The notes beneath the pieces are model-generated. The model had not been told where the DNA came from. It searched no databases and saw only the letters and a program-made list of their open reading frames with translations. Shown piece after piece: positions 1 to 4,287 of a stretch of 5,105 nt of DNA (position 1 is the stretch's first letter; each line of letters opens with the position of its first letter). Source of the DNA: Chloroflexota bacterium (lineage in GTDB: Bacteria > Chloroflexota > Limnocylindria > Limnocylindrales > CSP1-4); NCBI GenBank assembly GCA_021790375.1, contig JAJYEB010000164.1, forward strand, positions 1-5,105, in the 5' to 3' direction. The position numbers and the translations under genes were made by a program.

Positions 1-2
1 GC

Positions 3-215
3 CGGGGCACGAAGGTGTACCCGTCGATCGGGCTGGCGACCGACCACGTGCGCTGGTACCGGGGCCGGTTCGTGGCCCGCGAGGGCAGGACGGTCTCCGA
101 GGGCGATCTGGTCGGGCTGCTGGGCCGGATCGCGGCACGGCACCGCTGGACCGAGGTCCTGCGGCTGCAGTCGTTCGACGGCGAGCCGGCCTACACCAAG
201 GCGCAGGGCGAGTAG
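3..215 (+). CDS. icd: Isocitrate dehydrogenase (NADP), Thermus-type, C-terminal fragment
   Basis: This is the 3' end of a gene that begins before the window. The frame is open from base 3 (RGTKVYPSIG...) to the TAG at 213-215, giving 70 codons. The pattern RGTKVYP, then D-H-x-R-W-Y-R-x-R-F, then RWTEVLRLQSFDG and the terminal YTKAQGE matches, from memory, the extra C-terminal domain of Thermus thermophilus isocitrate dehydrogenase, which ends in a near-identical LQEFDGEPGFTKAQGE-like tail. The family oxidatively decarboxylates isocitrate to 2-oxoglutarate in the citric acid cycle, in the cytoplasm. The catalytic core lies outside the window, so activity cannot be judged here. The GTG at 15 is an internal valine, not the start. 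Cofactor preference is inferred from the family. purE follows after 33 nt, so co-transcription is likely. Confidence 0.83.
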   Translation, partial: RGTKVYPSIGLATDHVRWYRGRFVAREGRTVSEGDLVGLLGRIAARHRWTEVLRLQSFDGEPAYTKAQGE

Positions 216-236
216 AAGGCCGACAACGTCGCACGC

Positions 237-243
237 AGGGGGG
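237..243 (+). promoter_or_regulatory. Ribosome binding site of purE
   Basis: The purine-rich run AGGGGGG ends 5 nt before the ATG at 249. It supports that start over later in-frame candidates. The purE frame shows no family-like sequence upstream of it. Confidence 0.6.
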
Positions 244-248
244 CACCG

Positions 249-737
249 ATGGCCACGCCACGCGTGGGGATCCTGATGGGCAGCCGGTCGGACATGCCGG
301 TGATGGAGAAGGCGTCGGCGCTGCTGACCGATCTCGGGGTCGACCACGAGGTCCGCGTCATGTCGGCGCACCGGACGCCCTCGCTGGTGGCGGACTACGC
401 GACCGACGCGGCCGAGCGCGGCCTGCAGGTGATCGTGGCGGCCGCCGGAGGAGCCGCGCACCTGGCCGGGGTGGTCGCGGCGCACACGCTCCTGCCGGTG
501 GTCGGCGTGCCGATCGCGACGCAGGTCGCCGGCGGGCTCGATTCCCTGCTGTCCACGGTGCAGATGCCGCGCGGGGTGCCGGTGGCGACGGTGTCCGTGG
601 GCGGGGCGGAGAACGCGGCGCTCCTCGCGGCCGAGATCCTGGCCCTCTCCGACGACGTGGTGCGGGCACGGCTGGTCGCGTTCCGGGAACGCCAGGCGCG
701 CGCGATCCTTGACGACGAGACGAACCGGGGCGGCTGA
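249..737 (+). CDS. purE: N5-carboxyaminoimidazole ribonucleotide mutase (PurE, class I)
   Basis: This enzyme interconverts N5-CAIR and CAIR in de novo purine synthesis, in the cytoplasm. It normally receives N5-CAIR from PurK. The 162-residue length is typical of bacterial class I PurE. Visible signatures are the phosphate-binding loop GSRSD (residues 11-15), SAHRTP with the catalytic-type His41 (39-44), the glycine/alanine-rich AAAGGAAHLAGVVAA stretch (64-78), and GGLDSLLSTVQMPRGVPVATV (about 95-115). The usual Trp after GSxSD is Met16 here, a substitution I recall in other class I proteins. The ATG start is supported by a strong purine-rich site 5 nt upstream. The gene lies 33 nt after icd on the same strand. 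No purK or other pur gene follows; the next 900 bp is repeat-rich and non-coding. Identification is very secure. Confidence 0.97.
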   Translation: MATPRVGILMGSRSDMPVMEKASALLTDLGVDHEVRVMSAHRTPSLVADYATDAAERGLQVIVAAAGGAAHLAGVVAAHTLLPVVGVPIATQVAGGLDSLLSTVQMPRGVPVATVSVGGAENAALLAAEILALSDDVVRARLVAFRERQARAILDDETNRGG

Positions 738-760
738 GCGACAGCAGGAGAGATCGGGTC

Positions 761-775
761 GGAGGCAGGACCTCC
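761..775 (+). other. Small hairpin after purE
   Basis: GGAGG (761-765) and CCTCC (771-775) can pair around a 5-nt loop, 24 nt after the purE stop. The stem is short and no T-run follows, so a role as transcription terminator is only possible. Confidence 0.2.
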
Positions 776-776
776 A

Positions 777-855
777 TCTGGACGACCCGGCTTCTGGACG
801 ACCCGGCTTCTGGACGACCCGGCTTCTGGACGACCCGGGTTCTGGACGACCCGGT
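777..855. repeat. 16-bp tandem array, five copies
   Basis: The unit TCTGGACGACCCGGCT occurs at 777-792, 793-808 and 809-824 without change. It recurs at 825-840 with one change (GGGT for GGCT) and in truncated form at 841-855. The period of 16 is not a multiple of three, and no gene spans it, so this is a non-coding minisatellite-like array. It starts 40 bp after purE. Perfect identity of the first three units suggests recent expansion by slippage or unequal recombination. Confidence 0.95.
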
Positions 856-890
856 GGCACGCACACCGTCCGGGACCCCGGTGCCGGTCC

Positions 891-908
891 GCCATACTTT
901 GTATGGCA
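891..908. promoter_or_regulatory. AT-rich dyad, copy 1 (possible operator)
   Basis: GCCATAC (891-897), TTT, GTATGGC (901-907) forms a perfect 7-bp inverted repeat with a 3-bp centre. Its AT content stands out in this GC-rich DNA. The 16-bp core CATACTTTGTATGGCA (893-908) recurs exactly at 1372-1387. Short dyads of this form are typical of dimeric regulator sites; the TACtttGTA core recalls PadR-like operators, but that is a guess. The ATG within it (903) opens a frame without recognisable protein content. Confidence 0.5.
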
Positions 909-1122
909 ATCACGTCCATGAGGGGAGCGGCCGACCGCATCAACCTGACGCATCACCAGGCGCGTGGGCGGCGCGGCGTGCCCGGGCGGGTAGTCGGTCG
1001 CATCTCCTGCCCGCCCGCCACGGCGTGCCGCGATCGGCAGACTGTCGCGTGCGCCATCGACGATCGGTGGGCCCGCGTGGTCGTGTTGCCTGCCGCCCAA
1101 GTGCCGCGCGGGCACAGGTCGC

Positions 1123-1197
1123 GCAGGCCCCGTGCGGACGCAGGCCCCGTGCGCACGCAGGCCCCGTGCGCACGCAGGCCTCGCGGCCACGCAGGGG
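1123..1197. repeat. 17-bp tandem array, four copies plus a partial
   Basis: The unit GCAGGCCCCGTGCGCAC occurs at 1123-1139 (one change), 1140-1156 and 1157-1173 (identical), and 1174-1190 (diverged in the second half). A partial GCAGG follows at 1191-1195. The 17-bp period is incompatible with a conserved reading frame. The sequence is unrelated to the 16-bp unit upstream. Confidence 0.92.
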
Positions 1198-1255
1198 TGG
1201 TGGGAGCACTCACGGACGCCGATCACGCCCGGCGCGGTCACCAGGCAGGGCCACG

Positions 1256-1363
1256 CACTACGACCACTACGACCACCACGGCCACCACGGCCACCACGGC
1301 CAGCACGACCACCACGGCCAGCACGACCACCACGGCCAGCACGACCACCACGGCCAGAACCGC
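1256..1363. repeat. 9-bp tandem array with an 18-bp higher-order unit
   Basis: Eleven 9-bp units run from 1256 to 1354, followed by a decayed unit to 1363. The order is CACTACGAC x2, CACCACGGC x3, then three alternations of CAGCACGAC and CACCACGGC, making an 18-bp higher-order repeat. Because 9 is a multiple of three, the frames stay open: one reads as His/Gly/Asp-rich (HYDHYDHHGHHGHHGQHD), another as Thr/Ala-rich, and the minus strand as Val/Ala- or Trp-rich. None of the enclosing frames resembles a protein outside the array, so I treat it as non-coding. Confidence 0.92.
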
Positions 1364-1371
1364 AATGCGGA

Positions 1372-1387
1372 CATACTTTGTATGGCA
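1372..1387. promoter_or_regulatory. AT-rich dyad, copy 2 (possible operator)
   Basis: This is an exact second copy of CATACTTTGTATGGCA in the same orientation, 479 bp after copy 1. The dyad is shorter here: CATAC/GTATG pairs, but the flanking base (A1371 against G1385) does not. Flanking sequence is unrelated to that around copy 1, so the 16-mer itself appears to be the conserved element. It sits between the 9/18-bp array and the degenerate array. Confidence 0.5.
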
Positions 1388-1393
1388 CGGCGT

Positions 1394-1584
1394 GCACGGC
1401 CCCCGCGGGAGAGACGCGCGGCCCCCGCGGGTGAGACGCGCGGGCCTCGGGGGAGACACGTGCACGGCCCGCGGGAGAGACGCTGAGGGCCGGTGGGAGA
1501 AGCGCACGGCCCGCGGGAGAGACGGTCAGGGCCGGTGGGCGAAGCGCAGGGCCGGTGGGCGAAGCGCAGGGCCCGTGGGAGAAC
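1394..1584. repeat. Degenerate 20-22-bp tandem array, nine units
   Basis: Nine units are aligned on a GGCCC(G/C)xGGGxGAxxC core. They start at 1394, 1418, 1440, 1462, 1485, 1506, 1528, 1548 and 1568. Unit length varies from 20 to 24 bp, and the last unit is truncated to 17. The units at 1528-1547 and 1548-1567 are identical (AGGGCCGGTGGGCGAAGCGC). Earlier units contain the self-complementary CCGCGG core instead of CCGGTGG, so there are two subfamilies. The mixed unit lengths exclude a continuous coding function. Confidence 0.85.
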
Positions 1585-1650
1585 CCCGCGCACCCGGGCG
1601 CGCGCAGGCCCGGCTCCTGCCCAGAGCCGGGTGGCACTCGCCGCCCGTCG

Positions 1651-1656
1651 TACACT
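1651..1656 (+). promoter_or_regulatory. Putative -10 element for a leaderless transcript
   Basis: TACACT, preceded by CG, matches the TAnnnT -10 pattern. It ends 6 nt before the GTG at 1663, which is the spacing expected if transcription starts at or next to the start codon. No clear -35 hexamer at normal spacing was seen. No Shine-Dalgarno precedes the GTG, which fits a leaderless start. Confidence 0.5.
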
Positions 1657-1662
1657 CAGGTC

Positions 1663-2073
1663 GTGCAGGATGAGCGCTGGGCACCCGGCATGCCGGAGCT
1701 GCACCGCCAGCCGGTGCGGCAGCCGAAGCGCGACCAGGACCCACCCTCCCGGGTGCCCGAGACCCGCCCGACTCCCCTGGAACACCACTACATCACCCTG
1801 TCGGCCGTCGCCCTCGTGTGCGGCGTGGTCGCCATCAGCGCGCTGGAACTCGGGATGTCGCCCGGCGCGCCGCTCGTCAAGGTCTGCGTGATCGTGGGCG
1901 CCCCACTGCTGTTCGTCACCATGGCGGACGCCGCGCTCCGGATCTGGCGCTCCGCGTGGGCCTGGATGCCCGTCGACCGCGGCCGCGGCATCTTCCGGCT
2001 GACGTGGGTCGGCGCCGTCGCGATCCTCTACGTCCTTCTGGCCCTTGCCACCTTCCTGGTACTCACGGCATGA
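1663..2073 (+). CDS. Small membrane protein, three predicted helices, function unknown
   Basis: I do not recognise a family. From the GTG at 1663 the product has 136 residues. A polar, proline-rich N-terminus (1-40, rich in R, P, Q, D and E) precedes three hydrophobic segments at about 44-63, 70-92 and 113-135, with a short basic loop near 93-109 (RIWRSAWAWMPVDRGRG). The protein ends almost directly after the last helix. The GTG is preferred because a -10-like TACACT lies just upstream. The ATG at 1690 would give 127 residues and cannot be excluded. The open frame extends further upstream, to 1555, but that part lies in the degenerate repeat array. The stop overlaps the Nudix start (ATGA at 2070-2073), so the two genes are probably coupled. 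Helix assignment is by eye. Confidence 0.78.
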   Translation: MQDERWAPGMPELHRQPVRQPKRDQDPPSRVPETRPTPLEHHYITLSAVALVCGVVAISALELGMSPGAPLVKVCVIVGAPLLFVTMADAALRIWRSAWAWMPVDRGRGIFRLTWVGAVAILYVLLALATFLVLTA

Positions 2074-2684
2074 GCACGGAGGAGGCGGCAGGCGGCCGGG
2101 GACCCGCAGAAGGGGAGCACGCGGGTATCCCCGACTGGCTGGCGGCGACCCTCAACTACTGCTCGCGCTGCGGCGCGCCGCTGCGGTTCGGCCCGATCGA
2201 GGGCGAGGAGCGCGAGCGCCTGGCCTGCGAGGCGTGCGGGTACATCGCGTACGTGAACCCGCGGATGGTGGTCACCACGCTCCCCGTGACCGACCGCGGC
2301 GAGGTGGTGCTGCTGCGGCGCGGCTTCGAGCCGGGCTACGGTCTGTGGGCGCAGCCCGGGGGGTTCCTCGAGATCGACGAGACGGTTAACGAGGGCGCCA
2401 TCCGGGAGACGCTCGAGGAGATCGGGCTGGTGGTGGAGCCCGGGGAGATCGTGGGGCTCTACTCGCGGATCGAGGCCGCCGTGGTGGTGCTCGCGTTCGA
2501 GTCGCGGATCGTGGGCGGCGAGCCACGCACCACCCCGGAGGCGCTCGAGGTGCGCGCGTTCCGCCCCGAGGCCATCCCGTGGCGGGAGATCGCGTTCCGC
2601 ACGACCACCTGGGCCCTGCATGACTGGATCCGCATGCGCCACCCCGAGCTGCACCCCGACGAGGGACACCTGGCGGAGGCATAG
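2070..2684 (+). CDS. Nudix hydrolase with N-terminal zinc ribbon
   Basis: The 204-residue product starts at an ATG that overlaps the previous stop (ATGA). No Shine-Dalgarno is visible, so translation is probably coupled. Residues 31-56 form a zinc ribbon (CSRC at 31-34, CEAC at 53-56, then GYIAYVNPR), as in the Nudix_N_2 type that precedes many Nudix domains. The Nudix box runs from Gly98 to Leu120 and fits GX5EX7REUXEEXGU: GFLEIDE, then REtlEEiGL with Glu113, Glu116 and Glu117 as metal ligands. Only the position after RE is a less hydrophobic Thr114. The family hydrolyses nucleoside diphosphates linked to another moiety; candidates include ADP-ribose, NADH or FAD, and substrate cannot be read from the sequence. 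The acidic, Gly-rich first 20 residues look unstructured. Cytoplasmic, and apparently intact. Confidence 0.94.
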   Translation: MSTEEAAGGRGPAEGEHAGIPDWLAATLNYCSRCGAPLRFGPIEGEERERLACEACGYIAYVNPRMVVTTLPVTDRGEVVLLRRGFEPGYGLWAQPGGFLEIDETVNEGAIRETLEEIGLVVEPGEIVGLYSRIEAAVVVLAFESRIVGGEPRTTPEALEVRAFRPEAIPWREIAFRTTTWALHDWIRMRHPELHPDEGHLAEA

Positions 2685-2778
2685 CGGCCCAATCCGTCCG
2701 GCCCCGGTTCACGAAGAGAGGGATGAACGCAGCCGGATGTCGTCGGGACGACGGCACCCGGGACGCATCTCCTCCTCC

Positions 2779-2814
2779 CGGCCCCGCCCCCAGCCCCCTC
2801 GGGTGGCGGGGCCG
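2779..2814 (+). terminator. Strong GC hairpin, terminator-like
   Basis: CGGCCCCGCC (2779-2788) pairs perfectly with GGCGGGGCCG (2805-2814). Within the 16-nt loop a further CCC/GGG pairing (2789-2791 with 2801-2803) is possible with one bulged base. It starts 95 nt after the Nudix stop and ends 63 nt before the next gene. Only GTT follows, so it lacks the T-tract of a classical intrinsic terminator. In high-GC bacteria such hairpins can still terminate; an attenuator or 5'-leader structure for the next gene is the alternative. Confidence 0.45.
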
Positions 2815-2867
2815 TTGCACGATGAACGTGCCGGCGGGGTCCGCCGCGCATCCACCCGCAGCCCATC

Positions 2868-2872
2868 GAGGT
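2868..2872 (+). promoter_or_regulatory. Ribosome binding site deciding the GTG start at 2878
   Basis: GAGGT lies 5 nt before the GTG. It selects this start over upstream in-frame codons, which would extend the protein back through the GC hairpin and into the Nudix gene. Confidence 0.65.
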
Positions 2873-2877
2873 CACCT

Positions 2878-4287
2878 GTGTCCGTCCGTCGCCTCCACAG
2901 CCAGCTCAGGGTCGACCACCCGATCGACGAAGTCTTCGCGTTCTTCGAGCGACCCGGGAACCTGGACCGGATCACACCGCCCTGGATGGGGATGCGCATC
3001 CTGAGCGCCGACCGCGAGATGCGCGAGGGGCTCGAGATCGACTACGCGATCACGCCGTTCCCGCACGTCCCGTCCCGCTGGCGCTCACGGATCACCGCCT
3101 ACGACCCGCCGAACTCCTTCACCGACGTCCAGCTTCGTGGCCCCTACGCGCGCTGGGAGCACCACCACGCGTTCCGCGCGGACGGGGATGGGACGATCGT
3201 GGAGGACGACGTAACGTACGAGGTGCCGTTCGGCCGGCTGGGCGACCTGGTCGAGCCGCTGCTGGTCCGGCCCCGGCTCCGCGCCATCTTCGACCACCGC
3301 ACCGCGGCCATCGCCCGGCTCCTGCCGGGACGGACGGCCAGGGAGGATGCCATGACGGTCGCAGTCGCCGGGGGCACCGGCTTCGTGGGGGGCGGGATCG
3401 TCGACGAGCTCGTGCGCCGGGGCGAGCACGTGGTGGTGCTCACGCACCGGCCCACCGCCGCCCGGGCGCTCCTTCCGGACGCCGTGGAGATCCGTGCCGC
3501 CGACGTGAACGGTGACCCGGCCCAGCTGGACGCCGCACTGGCCGGCGTGGACGCCCTGGCGATCGCGCTGGCCTTCCCCAACGCGCCGATGGAAGACCGC
3601 GCGCGTGGCTGGACCTACGAGCACGTCGACGGGGACGGGACCGTCGCGCTGGCCGCAGCGGCCGCGCGCGCGGGCGTCGGGCGGCTCGTCTATATCTCGG
3701 GCGCCGGCGCGGCCGAGCACGCGGATCGCCACTGGTTCCGGGCCAAGTGGCGCGCGGAGCAAGCGGTCAGGTCGAGCGGGATCACGTACACGATCATCCG
3801 ACCCACCTGGATCTACGGTCCGGGCGACGTCTCGCTCAACCGCTTCCTGGGGTTCGCGCGCTGGCTGCCGTTCGTGCCGCTGACCGGGTCCGGGAGCCAG
3901 CTCCTCGCGCCGGTCTTCATCGACGACGTGGGACGGCTGGCGGCCGACTCGCTCCGGGAGCCGGCCGCGGCCGATCAGGTCTTCGAGCTCGGGGGACCGG
4001 AGACGTTCACGATGCGCCAGATCGTGGCGATCGCGCTGCAGGTGGCGGGCAGGCGACGCCCGATCCTTCCGGCTCCGTCGTCCCTGCTCCGGCTCGGGGC
4101 GCAGGTGATCCAGCACCTGCCGGGGCGCATGCTGACGCCGGACGGGGTCGACTTCGTCAATCAGCCGGCGACGGTCGACATCGGGCCGCTGCTGGCTGCC
4201 ATGCCGCGCCGTTTGACGCCGCTGCGCGAGGGCCTGGGCACCTACCTGGCTCCGGGTCGATCGGGGGCGCGCCCGGCCATCCGGTGA
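2878..4287 (+). CDS. SRPBCC domain fused to atypical NAD(P)-binding SDR
   Basis: The product has 469 residues. Residues 1-152 form an SRPBCC (START/Bet v1-like) ligand-binding domain, recognised by HPIDEVFAFFERPGNLDRITPPWM (14-37) and the C-terminal helix FDHRTAAIARLL. Residues 159-469 form an atypical SDR of the NmrA/NDUFA9-like kind, with GGTGFVG (165-171) as dinucleotide loop, LVYISGAGA (270-278), IRPTWIYGPGD (307-317) and LLAPVFIDDVGR (342-353). The usual YxxxK is W286-F-R-A-K290, so the catalytic Tyr is missing; it may bind NAD(P) without classical redox chemistry. Substrate unknown. The GTG at 2878 is chosen because of GAGGT 5 nt upstream. At the junction an in-frame ATG (3352) has its own strong Shine-Dalgarno, so the SDR part may also be made alone. 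The stop overlaps the photolyase start. SRPBCC proteins and SDR/epimerases are, to my knowledge, recurrent neighbours of photolyase genes, which fits a shared context. Confidence 0.88.
   Translation: MSVRRLHSQLRVDHPIDEVFAFFERPGNLDRITPPWMGMRILSADREMREGLEIDYAITPFPHVPSRWRSRITAYDPPNSFTDVQLRGPYARWEHHHAFRADGDGTIVEDDVTYEVPFGRLGDLVEPLLVRPRLRAIFDHRTAAIARLLPGRTAREDAMTVAVAGGTGFVGGGIVDELVRRGEHVVVLTHRPTAARALLPDAVEIRAADVNGDPAQLDAALAGVDALAIALAFPNAPMEDRARGWTYEHVDGDGTVALAAAAARAGVGRLVYISGAGAAEHADRHWFRAKWRAEQAVRSSGITYTIIRPTWIYGPGDVSLNRFLGFARWLPFVPLTGSGSQLLAPVFIDDVGRLAADSLREPAAADQVFELGGPETFTMRQIVAIALQVAGRRRPILPAPSSLLRLGAQVIQHLPGRMLTPDGVDFVNQPATVDIGPLLAAMPRRLTPLREGLGTYLAPGRSGARPAIR
3341..3346 (+). promoter_or_regulatory. 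Internal Shine-Dalgarno at the SRPBCC-SDR junction
   Basis: GGGAGG sits inside the open frame, 5 nt before the in-frame ATG at 3352 (residue 159). That ATG is exactly where the SDR beta-strand (MTVAVAGGTGFVG) begins. It is stronger than the site of the full-length start. It suggests either a second product of 311 residues or a relic of two once separate genes. Confidence 0.55.

Larger units (their letters stand above)
738..1662. other. Gene-free, repeat-rich intergenic island
   Basis: No credible gene was found in these 925 bp on either strand. Open frames exist, as expected at this GC content, but they overlap one another and translate to Arg/Pro/Ala-rich or low-complexity sequence without recognisable domains or good start sites. 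Three of the four tandem arrays have units that are not multiples of three, so any reading frame would rotate through them. Contents in order are a 16-bp array (777-855), a dyad motif (891-907), about 215 bp of unremarkable GC-rich sequence (909-1122), a 17-bp array (1123-1197), a 9/18-bp array (1256-1363), a second copy of the dyad motif (1372-1387), a degenerate 20-22-bp array (1394-1584), and finally the putative promoter of the membrane-protein gene. Confidence 0.75.
2685..2877 (+). other. Intergenic region between Nudix and SRPBCC-SDR genes
   Basis: This 193-bp gap contains a small dyad (GTCGTC 2739-2744 / GACGAC 2747-2752, 2-nt centre), the long GC hairpin annotated separately, and the Shine-Dalgarno of the next gene. 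The downstream frame stays open across it by chance, but the translation is low-complexity and not domain-like. TTGCAC at 2815-2820 could be a -35 element, but I see no matching -10. Confidence 0.6.

Noticed and set aside
893..1387. A small mobile element bounded by the two 16-bp motifs
   Set aside because: The copies are direct rather than inverted, there is no transposase, no target-site duplication was seen, and the flanking bases do not match.
854..1486. Open frame with a His-rich stretch, a possible metal-binding protein
   Set aside because: Outside the 9-bp array the translation looks like random GC-rich sequence, and the competing frames are equally open. Kept only as a low-level possibility in the findings.
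1238..1507. Minus-strand frame with a long Val/Ala/Leu run resembling a membrane helix
   Set aside because: The hydrophobic run is simply the reverse translation of the 9-bp array, and the rest is Arg/Pro-rich with no start signal.
777..1584. Possible CRISPR array
   Set aside because: The repeats are directly contiguous without unique spacers, unit lengths of 9-24 bp are too short, and no cas gene is present.
903..1673. Long open frame of 256 codons (ATG at 903) across the repeat island
   Set aside because: It starts inside the dyad motif, has no ribosome site, runs through arrays with 17-bp and irregular 20-24-bp periods, and translates to Arg/Ala/Thr low-complexity sequence without any domain.
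2620..2877. N-terminal extension of the SRPBCC-SDR frame upstream of 2878
   Set aside because: It would overlap the end of the Nudix gene and the GC hairpin, translates to Arg/Ser/Pro-rich sequence, and the GTG at 2878 has a well-placed ribosome site.
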